A stretch of DNA of 23,583 nucleotides from Atlantibacter sp032075065 (GCF_032075065.1 NZ_DAMAZC010000048.1:1-23583); one strand, 5' to 3'; shown: positions 6,054-14,359, numbered from the stretch's first letter. Notes: generated from the sequence alone by a model not told the origin. Program-made: numbers and translations.

Positions 6054-7766
6054 ATGAAACTGCCCTTATATTGTGCGCTGTGGGGATTACTCGGAACGGC
6101 AATGGCAGATACCCTGCCTGCCCTGATCGACCCGGATAACCCGGCGATGCCAGCGCAAAATGTTCCCGGACCCAACGCGCCCCGGAACCCCGCCTCCCAA
6201 ATCCGCGTCACCGAACCGGCGCGCAAATATACGCCGGAGACGCCCATTCAGGTACGTCACATTCAGTTTGTCGGCGGAACGCGTTACCCGCTGAAATCGC
6301 TGCTGGAGCCTTTTCGTCCTTACGCCGGTAAAACCGTGCCGCTAAAAACCATTGTCAAACTGGCTAACGACATCACGGCGCGTTATCAGGCGGACGGTTT
6401 CCCGCTCTCTTACGCCTGGCTGCCCGATGATAACTTTCATAACGGCACCATAAAAATCGTACTGGTGGAAGGTTACGTCGCCCGGAGTAATATCAACAGT
6501 GACAACCCGAACACCGCTGCGCGTCTGAAGCGGCTGTCGGAAATCATCATGGCGGAGAAGCCGCTCAGCGCTGAGCGCTTTGACCGTTACAGCCTGTTGA
6601 TGACCCGCACGCCGGACACCAAAGTCGAAGCCAATGCTCAGTTACCCAAAAATATCTACGGGGCGGCGGTGATGCAGGTGGACGCCAGGCAGCCGCGCAT
6701 CTGGGATCTGTCGTCGACGCTGGATACCCGCAAAGGGCAAAACCTGGCGCTGGTTAATGGATCAATCAGCAACCTGACCAGCTATGGCGACCGGCTGGGC
6801 GTCGCCACATTAATTCCACTGGATGATGAGTCAAAGAAAACCTATCTCGGCCTCAACTACCAACAGTTTCTCAACGATGACGGTCTGAGCATGCAGCTTA
6901 AAGGCAGCTACTATCGCGACGATCCAAAAGACTACACGCCGCTGCTGTCGCTGCCCCAGGACATCACCATTGATGTCCATAACACCTCGACGCAGTACAA
7001 CGGCGGCGTGAACTTCAGCTATCCGCTTATTCTGGAACGTAAAAAACAGCTCGGCATGACGGGAGGGATGGATTACACCGATAAGCGTAACGACTACAGC
7101 CTGCGGGCGCGCGGCTTCGGGCAAACCCTGGACTTGCCTTCCCAGAATCAGCATGTGCGTTACCCGGCACTGGAGTTTGGCGTTAACGGTTACCGGGAGT
7201 TTGAGACAGTGAGCGGCAGCGGCAATTTCACGGTCCGCCAGGGAATGGATGCGCTGGGCGCGGATGCAGCGCCGTCGCTGGGCACCGATGTGGATTTCAC
7301 CCTGTGGAAAGGCCGGGTGGACGGCGCATGGATGGTGGCGAAAAACTGGCGGCTCTCCACGGCATTAGACGGTAGCTGGAGCGATAACGACCTACCGGAG
7401 CCAGAGCGCGTGAACTATGGCGCACAGCGGTTTGGGCGCGGCTATCAGGATGGCGAAGCGACGGGAGATTATGGCTACGGCGGCCAGCTGGAACTGCGTT
7501 ATCTGCATATGCGTCCGGAAAGCCAGTGGCTCGCCACCGTTCAGCCGTATCTGCTGGCGGATGCCGCGCGCACCGGGTTTAATCAGCCCGGCTATCGCCA
7601 CCCGAAACTGGCGTCTATCGCGGGCGGGGTGATGCTGGGCGATATGCGCCATTACGGCTTAACGCTGGAAGCCGCCCGTCCGGTGGGCGACAAACCTTCC
7701 GACGCCAGCCGCCGCGACTGGCGCTTCAGCCTGACGGTGACGTGGAATTTTAATGATTTGCGCTGA
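6054..7766 (+). CDS. TpsB-type outer-membrane transporter (ShlB/FhaC/HecB family)
   Basis: This 570-residue protein is an outer-membrane translocator of two-partner secretion (type Vb, Omp85 superfamily). A Sec signal peptide ends near TAMA/D (cut after about residue 18). A Pro-rich linker follows (19-62), as between the plug helix and POTRA 1 in FhaC. POTRA 1 is at about 65-142 (IQVRHIQFVGG start, LVEGYV end) and POTRA 2 at about 143-213. The 16-strand barrel region runs from about 217 to 570. The conserved VRGF/Y tip of barrel loop 6 appears as FGRGY (460-464). It ends in NFNDLR, so the usual C-terminal aromatic is four residues in. AAGGGA precedes the ATG. The preceding lipoprotein is the only candidate partner in view; no large ShlA/FhaB-type gene or toxin-immunity pair is nearby. 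Confidence 0.85.
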   Translation: MKLPLYCALWGLLGTAMADTLPALIDPDNPAMPAQNVPGPNAPRNPASQIRVTEPARKYTPETPIQVRHIQFVGGTRYPLKSLLEPFRPYAGKTVPLKTIVKLANDITARYQADGFPLSYAWLPDDNFHNGTIKIVLVEGYVARSNINSDNPNTAARLKRLSEIIMAEKPLSAERFDRYSLLMTRTPDTKVEANAQLPKNIYGAAVMQVDARQPRIWDLSSTLDTRKGQNLALVNGSISNLTSYGDRLGVATLIPLDDESKKTYLGLNYQQFLNDDGLSMQLKGSYYRDDPKDYTPLLSLPQDITIDVHNTSTQYNGGVNFSYPLILERKKQLGMTGGMDYTDKRNDYSLRARGFGQTLDLPSQNQHVRYPALEFGVNGYREFETVSGSGNFTVRQGMDALGADAAPSLGTDVDFTLWKGRVDGAWMVAKNWRLSTALDGSWSDNDLPEPERVNYGAQRFGRGYQDGEATGDYGYGGQLELRYLHMRPESQWLATVQPYLLADAARTGFNQPGYRHPKLASIAGGVMLGDMRHYGLTLEAARPVGDKPSDASRRDWRFSLTVTWNFNDLR

Positions 7767-7772
7767 GCGCCC

Positions 7773-7807
7773 AAAAAAAAGCCGCTGAAGTAATTCAGCG
7801 GCTTTTT
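7773..7807. terminator. Bidirectional rho-independent terminator between the TpsB gene and typA
   Basis: A perfect 9-bp stem GCCGCTGAA (7781-7789) / TTCAGCGGC (7794-7802) has eight A residues before it and five T residues after it. It can end both the rightward TpsB transcript and the leftward typA transcript. Confidence 0.92.
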
Positions 7808-7826
7808 CGCATCACTTAAAACAATC

Positions 7827-9650
7827 TTAGTCTTCTTTCGAACCGCGAGAAGCGCGACGACGATCGTTTTCAGTCAGGTGACGTTTACGGATACGGATAG
7901 ACGTCGGGGTCACTTCGACCAGTTCGTCATCATCGATAAACTCAAGCGCCTGCTCCAGAGACATTTTGATCGGCGGAACCAGAACCGTGGCTTCATCCGT
8001 ACCGGACGCGCGCATGTTGGTCAGTTTCTTACCGGTCAGGCAGTTAACGGTCAGGTCGTTAGAACGGCTGTGAATACCGATGATCTGGCCTTCGTACACT
8101 TCCGCGCCGTGGCCCAGGAACAGCTTGCCGCGATCCTGCAAACCGAACAACGCAAACGCAACCGCTTTGCCCTGGCCGTTAGAGATCAGCACGCCGTTGT
8201 TACGCTGGCCGATTTCGCCCGGACGCACGTCGTCGTAGTGGCTGAAGGTGGAGTACAGCAGACCGGTACCGGAAGTCATGGTCATGAACTCGGTACGGAA
8301 GCCGATCAGGCCACGCGCCGGGATCAGGTAATCCAGACGAATACGGCCTTTGCCGTCAGGGATCATGTCCTTCACGTCGCCTTTACGCTCGCCCATGGCT
8401 TGCATTACAGCGCCCTGATGCTGCTCTTCGATATCCAGGGTCACGTTTTCGAACGGTTCCTGCATGCGGCCATCAATCACGCGGTTGATAACTTTCGGAC
8501 GGGACACAGCCAGTTCGAAGCCTTCACGACGCATGTTTTCGATCAGCACCGACAGGTGCAGTTCGCCACGACCGGATACGCGGAACGCATCGGAGTCTTC
8601 CGTTTCTTCAACGCGCAACGCCACGTTGTGCACCAGCTCTTTGTTCAGACGCTCAAGGATCTGACGAGAGGTCACGAATTTACCTTCTTTACCGCAGAAC
8701 GGCGAGGTGTTGACGTTGAAGAACATGGTTACGGTCGGCTCGTCAACAGACAGGGCCGGCAGCGCTTCCACGTTTTGCGGATCGCACAGCGTGTCGGAGA
8801 TGTTCAGCTCGCCCAGACCGGTGATCGCGATGATATCGCCTGCTTCCGCTTCGGTGGATTCAATACGCTCCAGGCCGAGGTGGGTCAGTACTTTACCGAC
8901 TTTACCGTTACGGGTTTTGCCTTCGCTGTCGATCAGAGTGATTTGCTGGTTAGGCTTCACTTTACCGCGCTTGATGCGACCGATGCCGATAACGCCAACG
9001 TAGTTGTTGTAATCGAGCTGGGAGATCTGCATCTGGAACGGACCGTCAAGGTCAACGTTCGGCGCCGGTACGTGGTCAACAATCGCCTGATACAGCGGGG
9101 TCATATCTTCCGCCATGTCGGTGTGATCGTTGCCTGCAATACCCATCAGCGCAGAAGCATAAATAATCGGGAAGTCTAGTTGCTCGTCAGTCGCGTCGAG
9201 GTTTACGAACAGGTCGAATACCTGGTCGACAACCCAGTCCGGACGCGCGCCAGGACGGTCAACTTTGTTGATAACAACAATCGGCTTCAAACCGTGGGCA
9301 AACGCTTTTTTGGTTACAAAGCGGGTCTGCGGCATTGGGCCATCCATTGCATCCACAACCAGCAGTACTGAGTCCACCATGGACATAACACGTTCAACTT
9401 CTCCACCGAAGTCGGCGTGCCCTGGGGTATCAACGATGTTGATACGGTAGTCATTCCATTTGATAGCGGTGTTTTTAGCGAGGATGGTAATCCCACGCTC
9501 TTTCTCCAAATCGTTGGAGTCCATCACACGTTCTGTGGTCTCAGCACGTTCGCTGAACGTACCGGATTGCTGCAGCAGCTTGTCAACCAGGGTCGTTTTC
9601 CCATGGTCAACGTGCGCAATGATGGCGATGTTACGCAGATTTTCGATCAC
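7827..9650 (-). CDS. typA: Ribosome-associated GTPase BipA/TypA
   Basis: This 607-residue translational GTPase of the EF-G/LepA group binds the 70S ribosome and helps 50S assembly and growth under stress such as cold. G1 is AHVDHGKTT (12-20), G2 is the ERGITI stretch, G3 is DTPGHADFGG, and G4 is NKVD. The EF-G-like domains II, III and V follow, and the C-terminal BipA-specific domain ends in the basic RIRKRHL and RRASRG segments. Length equals the E. coli protein. The start codon is GTG at 9648-9650, with GAGG eight bases upstream. It is monocistronic and divergent from glnA, as in E. coli. Confidence 0.97.
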   Translation of the reverse strand: MIENLRNIAIIAHVDHGKTTLVDKLLQQSGTFSERAETTERVMDSNDLEKERGITILAKNTAIKWNDYRINIVDTPGHADFGGEVERVMSMVDSVLLVVDAMDGPMPQTRFVTKKAFAHGLKPIVVINKVDRPGARPDWVVDQVFDLFVNLDATDEQLDFPIIYASALMGIAGNDHTDMAEDMTPLYQAIVDHVPAPNVDLDGPFQMQISQLDYNNYVGVIGIGRIKRGKVKPNQQITLIDSEGKTRNGKVGKVLTHLGLERIESTEAEAGDIIAITGLGELNISDTLCDPQNVEALPALSVDEPTVTMFFNVNTSPFCGKEGKFVTSRQILERLNKELVHNVALRVEETEDSDAFRVSGRGELHLSVLIENMRREGFELAVSRPKVINRVIDGRMQEPFENVTLDIEEQHQGAVMQAMGERKGDVKDMIPDGKGRIRLDYLIPARGLIGFRTEFMTMTSGTGLLYSTFSHYDDVRPGEIGQRNNGVLISNGQGKAVAFALFGLQDRGKLFLGHGAEVYEGQIIGIHSRSNDLTVNCLTGKKLTNMRASGTDEATVLVPPIKMSLEQALEFIDDDELVEVTPTSIRIRKRHLTENDRRRASRGSKED

Positions 9651-9682
9651 AACTTTGCCTCAGGCATTAGAAATAGCGCGTT

Positions 9683-9711
9683 ATTGTACACGTATTAATC
9701 GAAGGACTAAA
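9683..9711 (-). promoter_or_regulatory. Candidate sigma-70 promoter of typA
   Basis: On the minus strand TTTAGT (9706-9711) and TACAAT (9683-9688) are 17 bp apart. The start would fall near 9676, leaving a 26-base leader before the GTG. Confidence 0.5.
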
Positions 9712-9801
9712 CAGGATCACAAAGAACCTTTACAAACAATATGAACAGTAAGGGATTGTGATCGGTTTCACGAAGCAAAAAAGAGAGCGCCCAACGAAAA
9801 T

Positions 9802-9890
9802 TGCACCAATACGGTGCTCATTATTCACATATGAGCACTATATTGGTGCAAGATATCCATCCTGGTGCAGCCCTTTTGCACTATGGTGCG
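9802..9890 (+). promoter_or_regulatory. NtrC (NRI) enhancer array of glnA
   Basis: Two strong 17-bp NtrC sites, TGCACCAATACGGTGCT (9802-9818) and AGCACTATATTGGTGCA (9834-9850), have centres 32 bp apart. They lie about 140 and 108 bp before the predicted sigma-54 start, exactly the layout of E. coli glnAp2. Two weaker half-conserved sites follow, ending in TGGTGCA (9869) and spanning TTGCACTATGGTGCG (9876-9890); these correspond to the low-affinity governor sites. Site 1 also overlaps the place expected for the sigma-70 promoter glnAp1. Confidence 0.92.
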
Positions 9891-9922
9891 CATAATAGCG
9901 CCTTTTTAGGGTAATTTGAAAG

Positions 9923-9940
9923 TTGGCACAGATTTCGCTT
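9923..9940 (+). promoter_or_regulatory. Sigma-54 promoter glnAp2
   Basis: TTGGCACAGATTTCGCTT carries the invariant GG (9925-9926) and GC (9937-9938) with 10 bases between, the -24/-12 signature of RpoN promoters. The transcription start is expected near 9950, giving a leader of about 69 bases. With the upstream NtrC sites this makes glnA nitrogen-regulated. Confidence 0.92.
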
Positions 9941-10018
9941 TATCTAAATCAGGGTGAAAACACCAACTGTTGAGCAGTGCAATTCCACGACGACGATGAC
10001 CAATCCGGGAGAGTAAGT

Positions 10019-11428
10019 ATGTCCGCCGAACACATTCTGACGATGCTGAATGAACATGAAGTGAAGTTTGTTGATCTGCGCTTCACTGACACCAAAGGTA
10101 AAGAGCAGCACGTCACAATCCCTTCCCATCAGGTAAATGCTGACTTCTTCGAAGAAGGCAAAATGTTTGATGGCTCCTCGATTGGTGGCTGGAAAGGCAT
10201 CAACGAATCTGACATGGTGCTGATGCCTGACGCCTCCACCGCTGTGCTGGACCCGTTCTACGAAGAACCGACCCTGATTATCCGTTGCGATATCCTTGAG
10301 CCGGGCACCATGCAGGGTTACGACCGCGATCCGCGTTCTATCGCTAAGCGCGCTGAAGAATACCTGCGCTCCACCGGCATCGCGGATACCGTGCTGTTCG
10401 GGCCAGAGCCGGAATTCTTCCTGTTCGATGACATCCGTTTCGGCAGCACCATTTCTGGTTCTCACGTGGCTATCGACGATATCGAAGGCGCGTGGAACTC
10501 CTCCACCAAATACGAAGGCGGCAACAAAGGCCACCGTCCGGGCGTGAAAGGCGGTTATTTCCCGGTTCCGCCAGTCGACTCTGCGCAGGACATCCGTTCT
10601 GTTATGTGTCTGACCATGGAAGAAATGGGTCTGGTTGTTGAAGCTCACCACCACGAAGTGGCGACTGCCGGTCAGAACGAAGTGGCTACCCGCTTCAACA
10701 CCATGACCAAAAAAGCAGACGAAATTCAGATCTACAAATATGTGGTGCACAACGTGGCGCACCGCTTCGGCAAAACTGCGACCTTTATGCCAAAACCGAT
10801 GTTCGGCGATAACGGCTCCGGTATGCACTGCCATATGTCTCTGTCCAAGAACGGTACCAACCTGTTCTCTGGCGACAAATATGCGGGTCTGTCTGAGCAA
10901 GCGCTCTACTACATCGGCGGCGTAATCAAACACGCTAAAGCGATCAACGCCCTGTCTAACCCGACCACCAACTCCTACAAGCGTCTGGTCCCGGGTTACG
11001 AAGCGCCGGTTATGCTGGCTTACTCTGCCCGTAACCGTTCCGCCTCCATCCGTATTCCGGTTGTCGCGTCTCCGAAAGCGCGTCGTATCGAAGTGCGCTT
11101 CCCGGACCCGGCGGCTAACCCGTACCTGTGCTTCGCCGCGCTGCTGATGGCTGGCCTTGATGGTATCAAGAACAAAATCCATCCGGGCGAAGCCATGGAT
11201 AAAAACCTGTATGACTTGCCGCCGGAAGAAGCGAAAGAAATTCCGCAGGTTGCAGGCTCTCTGGAAGAAGCACTGAACGAGCTGGATCTGGACCGCGAGT
11301 TCCTGACTGCCGGCGGCGTATTCACTGACGAAGCTATCGATGCCTACATCGCACTGCGTCGTGAAGAAGATGACCGCGTGCGCATGACCCCGCATCCGGT
11401 AGAGTTTGAGCTGTACTACAGCGTTTAA
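10019..11428 (+). CDS. glnA: Glutamine synthetase type I
   Basis: This is a 469-residue dodecameric ATP-dependent enzyme that joins ammonia to glutamate, the entry point of nitrogen assimilation. The start is ATG 10019 after GGGAGAGTAAGT; the longer frame from a GTG at 9977 would add an Asp-rich tail absent from the family. Visible signatures are the beta-grasp DGSSIGGW region, the metal-site GPEPEFF, the ATP-binding KPMFGDNGSGMHCH, and NRSASIRIP. NLYDLPPEE holds the tyrosine adenylylated by GlnE. It is transcribed with and without glnL-glnG, from the NtrC-dependent promoter and past a terminator before glnL. Confidence 0.98.
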   Translation: MSAEHILTMLNEHEVKFVDLRFTDTKGKEQHVTIPSHQVNADFFEEGKMFDGSSIGGWKGINESDMVLMPDASTAVLDPFYEEPTLIIRCDILEPGTMQGYDRDPRSIAKRAEEYLRSTGIADTVLFGPEPEFFLFDDIRFGSTISGSHVAIDDIEGAWNSSTKYEGGNKGHRPGVKGGYFPVPPVDSAQDIRSVMCLTMEEMGLVVEAHHHEVATAGQNEVATRFNTMTKKADEIQIYKYVVHNVAHRFGKTATFMPKPMFGDNGSGMHCHMSLSKNGTNLFSGDKYAGLSEQALYYIGGVIKHAKAINALSNPTTNSYKRLVPGYEAPVMLAYSARNRSASIRIPVVASPKARRIEVRFPDPAANPYLCFAALLMAGLDGIKNKIHPGEAMDKNLYDLPPEEAKEIPQVAGSLEEALNELDLDREFLTAGGVFTDEAIDAYIALRREEDDRVRMTPHPVEFELYYSV

Positions 11429-11460
11429 TTTTGTAGTCGTTAATGTTGCCGTGGAATTTT

Positions 11461-11485
11461 AGCCCATCTCCGGATGGGCTTTTTT
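11461..11485 (+). terminator. Rho-independent terminator after glnA
   Basis: The stem AGCCCATC (11461-11468) / GATGGGCT (11473-11480) with loop TCCG is followed by a run of six T. As in E. coli it separates glnA from glnL-glnG and leaves partial read-through for the operon. Confidence 0.9.
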
Positions 11486-11530
11486 CTCCACCAATAAGCT
11501 GATTTTAGAGGCTTTTTGCCCGTCTAACAC

Positions 11531-11552
11531 TATAATGCACTAAGTTGGTGCA
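11531..11552 (+). promoter_or_regulatory. glnL promoter -10 overlapped by an NtrC operator
   Basis: A perfect TATAAT (11531-11536) is followed directly by TGCACTAAGTTGGTGCA (11536-11552), a perfect NtrC consensus. A bound NtrC would cover the start site and repress glnLp, the known autoregulation of the ntrBC genes. The -35 region is poor (GAGGCT at 17 bp spacing). Confidence 0.85.
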
Positions 11553-11571
11553 ACTTTCCGGAGACTGCTAA

Positions 11572-12621
11572 ATGGCAACAGGCATGCTGCCCGATGCTGG
11601 GCAGATCCTCAATTCTTTGATTAATAGCATTTTGCTGGTGGATGACGAGCTGGCGGTCCATTACGCCAACCCTGCCGCCCAGCAGCTGCTCGCCCAAAGC
11701 TCGCGCAAACTTTACGGCACGCCGCTGCCGGAATTGCTGAGCTATTTTTCGCTCAATATCGCGCTGATGCAGGAGAGCCTCAACGCGGGCCAGGGATTTA
11801 CCGATAATGAAGTGACGCTGGTGATCGACGGGCGTTCGCACATTCTTTCCCTGACCGCCCAACGCTTGCCGGATACGCTGATCCTGCTGGAAATGGCGCC
11901 GATGGATAACCAGCGCCGCCTAAGCCAGGAGCAGTTACAACACGCGCAGCAGATCGCCGCGCGCGATTTAGTGCGCGGCCTGGCGCATGAAATTAAAAAT
12001 CCGCTCGGCGGTTTGCGCGGCGCTGCGCAATTGTTGAGTAAAGCGCTACCCGATCCGTCGCTGACGGAGTACACCAAAGTCATTATCGAGCAGGCCGACC
12101 GGCTGCGTAATCTGGTCGACAGGCTGCTTGGCCCGCAACAGCCGGGGATGCATGTGACGGAAAGCATCCATAAAGTGGCGGAGCGTGTGGTGAAACTGGT
12201 GTCGATGGAGCTGCCCGAGAACGTCACGCTAATCCGTGATTACGACCCCAGCCTGCCGGAACTGGCGCACGATCCCGATCAAATCGAACAGGTGCTGCTG
12301 AATATTGTGCGCAACGCGCTACAGGCGCTGGGGAGCGACGGTGGCGAAATCACGCTGCGTACCCGCACCGCATTCCAGCTGACGCTGCACGGCGTGCGCT
12401 ACCGGCTGGCGGCGCGTATTGATGTGGAAGACAACGGCCCGGGTATTCCGGCCCATTTGCAGGACACGCTGTTTTACCCGATGGTCAGCGGCCGCGAAGG
12501 CGGCACCGGATTGGGGCTGTCTATCGCCCGCAATCTTATCGACCAGCATTCGGGAAAAATCGAATTTACCAGTTGGCCGGGTCATACCGAATTTTCGGTT
12601 TACCTTCCCATTAGAAAATAG
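11572..12621 (+). CDS. glnL: Nitrogen sensor histidine kinase/phosphatase NtrB (NRII)
   Basis: This 349-residue soluble kinase and phosphatase of NtrC is controlled by the PII protein GlnB. The PAS domain lies at about 8-110. The H-box is RGLAHEIKNPLGG with the phosphorylated His139. The N-box NIVRNALQA, G1 box DNGPGIP and G2 box GGTGLGLSIA form the ATP site. There is no membrane segment, as expected. GGAG precedes the ATG by seven to eight bases. Length equals E. coli NtrB. It is followed by glnG after 56 bp. Confidence 0.97.
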   Translation: MATGMLPDAGQILNSLINSILLVDDELAVHYANPAAQQLLAQSSRKLYGTPLPELLSYFSLNIALMQESLNAGQGFTDNEVTLVIDGRSHILSLTAQRLPDTLILLEMAPMDNQRRLSQEQLQHAQQIAARDLVRGLAHEIKNPLGGLRGAAQLLSKALPDPSLTEYTKVIIEQADRLRNLVDRLLGPQQPGMHVTESIHKVAERVVKLVSMELPENVTLIRDYDPSLPELAHDPDQIEQVLLNIVRNALQALGSDGGEITLRTRTAFQLTLHGVRYRLAARIDVEDNGPGIPAHLQDTLFYPMVSGREGGTGLGLSIARNLIDQHSGKIEFTSWPGHTEFSVYLPIRK

Positions 12622-12629
12622 CCGCCGAG

Positions 12630-12655
12630 TCGTTCAGGTTGGCTGGACTGAACGA
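12630..12655 (+). other. Hairpin in the glnL-glnG gap
   Basis: An 8-bp perfect inverted repeat TCGTTCAG / CTGAACGA with a 10-base loop sits between the glnL stop and the glnG ribosome site (GAGGTG). It lacks a T run, so it is not a standard terminator. It may tune mRNA decay or translation between the two genes. Confidence 0.5.
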
Positions 12656-12677
12656 TTACGCGTATATCGAGGTGTTT

Positions 12678-14087
12678 ATGCAACGAGGGATAGTCTGGAT
12701 CGTTGATGACGATAGCTCCATCCGCTGGGTGCTGGAGCGAGCGCTCACCGGCGCCGGATTACACTGCACGACATTTGAAAGCGGGAACGAGGTGCTCGAT
12801 GCGTTGACCACCAAAACCCCGGACGTGCTGTTATCGGATATCCGCATGCCGGGCATGGATGGGCTGGCGTTGCTTAAGCAGATAAAACAGCGCCATCCGA
12901 TGCTCCCGGTCATCATAATGACCGCGCATTCCGACCTGGATGCCGCCGTGAGCGCCTATCAGCAGGGCGCGTTCGATTATCTTCCTAAGCCGTTTGATAT
13001 CGACGAAGCGGTGGCGCTGGTTGAACGCGCCATCAGCCACTATCAGGAACAGCAGCAACCGCGCAATGCGCCGGTCAGCGGCCCCACCACCGATATTATC
13101 GGCGAAGCCCCGGCGATGCAGGACGTGTTCCGCATTATTGGCCGATTGTCGCGTTCGTCGATCAGCGTGCTGATCAACGGCGAATCGGGCACCGGTAAAG
13201 AGCTGGTGGCCCACGCGCTGCATCGCCACAGCCCGCGCGCTAAATCACCGTTTATCGCGCTGAATATGGCGGCAATCCCCAAAGATCTGATTGAGTCTGA
13301 GCTGTTTGGCCATGAGAAAGGCGCGTTTACCGGCGCGAATCAAATTCGCCAGGGACGGTTTGAGCAGGCCGACGGCGGCACGCTGTTTCTGGATGAAATC
13401 GGCGATATGCCGCTGGACGTTCAGACCCGTTTATTGCGCGTGCTGGCGGACGGGCAGTTTTACCGCGTCGGCGGCTATGCGCCGGTGAAGGTGGACGTGC
13501 GGATCATCGCCGCCACCCACCAGAACCTGGAGCTGCGGGTTCAGGAAGGCAAATTCCGTGAAGATTTATTCCATCGCCTGAACGTAATCCGCGTTCATTT
13601 GCCGCCGCTGCGCGAGCGCCGGGAAGATATTCCGCGCCTGGCGCGCCACTTTTTGCAGGTCGCCGCGCGGGAGCTGGGCGTAGAAGCCAAGCTGCTGCAT
13701 CCGGAAACCGAAGCGGCGCTGACGCGTCTTGCCTGGCCGGGCAATGTGCGCCAGCTTGAAAACACCTGCCGTTGGCTGACGGTCATGGCGGCTGGCCAGG
13801 AAGTGTTGATTCAGGATCTGCCGGGCGAACTGTTCGAAACCACGGTGCCTGACAGCCCGAGCCAGACGCTGCCGGACAGCTGGGCGACGCTGCTGGCGCA
13901 GTGGGCGGATCGCGCGCTGCGTTCCGGTCATCAAAATCTACTTTCTGAAGCGCAACCCGAAATGGAACGCACGCTGTTAACCACGGCGTTGCGTCATACT
14001 CAGGGCCATAAACAGGAAGCGGCGAGACTATTGGGCTGGGGCCGCAACACCCTGACGCGTAAGCTGAAAGAGTTGGGCATGGAGTAG
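12678..14087 (+). CDS. glnG: Nitrogen response regulator NtrC (NRI), sigma-54 activator
   Basis: This 469-residue enhancer-binding protein is phosphorylated by NtrB at Asp54 (LLSDIRMPGMDG). The receiver domain covers 1-120 with Asp11/Asp12 and Lys104. The AAA+ domain has Walker A GESGTGKE (168-175), the sigma-54-contacting GAFTGA (215-220) and Walker B in the LFLDEIGD stretch. The Fis-type helix-turn-helix is at the C terminus (KQEAARLLGWGRNTLTRKL). The start at 12678 follows GAGGTG; the frame extends 13 codons upstream but without a ribosome site. It acts on glnAp2 and represses glnLp through the sites seen upstream in this window. Confidence 0.98.
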   Translation: MQRGIVWIVDDDSSIRWVLERALTGAGLHCTTFESGNEVLDALTTKTPDVLLSDIRMPGMDGLALLKQIKQRHPMLPVIIMTAHSDLDAAVSAYQQGAFDYLPKPFDIDEAVALVERAISHYQEQQQPRNAPVSGPTTDIIGEAPAMQDVFRIIGRLSRSSISVLINGESGTGKELVAHALHRHSPRAKSPFIALNMAAIPKDLIESELFGHEKGAFTGANQIRQGRFEQADGGTLFLDEIGDMPLDVQTRLLRVLADGQFYRVGGYAPVKVDVRIIAATHQNLELRVQEGKFREDLFHRLNVIRVHLPPLRERREDIPRLARHFLQVAARELGVEAKLLHPETEAALTRLAWPGNVRQLENTCRWLTVMAAGQEVLIQDLPGELFETTVPDSPSQTLPDSWATLLAQWADRALRSGHQNLLSEAQPEMERTLLTTALRHTQGHKQEAARLLGWGRNTLTRKLKELGME

Positions 14088-14143
14088 CGCCGTGCCGCTG
14101 TGTAAATTTGGACCGTTTAGCGCAAACTGCTGCTATTTTGTAC

Positions 14144-14171
14144 TTTACTGTATTAACAACTTCAGTATGAT
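14144..14171 (+). promoter_or_regulatory. Candidate promoter of yshB
   Basis: TTTACT (14144-14149) and TATGAT (14166-14171) are 16 bp apart. The start would fall near 14178, about 20 bases before the ATG. This makes yshB independent of glnG read-through. Confidence 0.4.
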
Positions 14172-14198
14172 CACGCGCGTTCACGCGAGGGAAAAATC

Positions 14199-14321
14199 AT
14201 GCTGGAATCATTAATTCATTTTGTGTCGAGCAGCGCAGAAGTGGGCGCAGCGGCAAGCCAGACGCCGCACACCGCCGTCGCGGCTGTACTCTGTGCGGCA
14301 CTGCTTGGGCTGTTTAGCTGA
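14199..14321 (+). CDS. yshB: Small membrane protein YshB
   Basis: A 40-codon gene starts at an ATG eight bases after GAGGG. The product begins MLESLIHFVSSS and ends in a hydrophobic segment (TAVAAVLCAALLGLFS), a single transmembrane helix. It corresponds to YshB of E. coli and Salmonella, which lies in the same place between glnG and hemN and, as I remember it, has 36 residues with nearly the same C terminus. The extra residues are in the Ala/Gly-rich middle. YshB has been linked in Salmonella to growth in host cells; its molecular role is not known to me. A terminator follows five bases after the stop. Confidence 0.85.
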   Translation: MLESLIHFVSSSAEVGAAASQTPHTAVAAVLCAALLGLFS

Positions 14322-14325
14322 GACC

Positions 14326-14359
14326 ATCCCCTCAACCAGACCGGTGAGGGGATTGTTTT
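14326..14359 (+). terminator. Rho-independent terminator after yshB
   Basis: The 9-bp perfect stem ATCCCCTCA (14326-14334) / TGAGGGGAT (14345-14353) has a 10-base loop and the tail TGTTTT. The tail overlaps the stop codon of the convergent hemN, so it also protects against transcripts entering hemN. Confidence 0.8.

Noticed and set aside
7878..9179. 433-codon open frame antisense to typA
   Set aside because: Shadow of the strongly biased typA gene; no recognisable domain and no ribosome site.
9977..10018. Longer start for glnA adding 14 residues (MQFHDDDDQSGRVS)
   Set aside because: This is the transcribed leader; GGGAGAG and the ATG at 10019 give the family length of 469.
9944..11395. 483-codon open frame antisense to glnA
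   Set aside because: It mirrors the codon pattern of glnA on the other strand; its product is His/Arg/Phe-rich without domains, and the real gene is certain.
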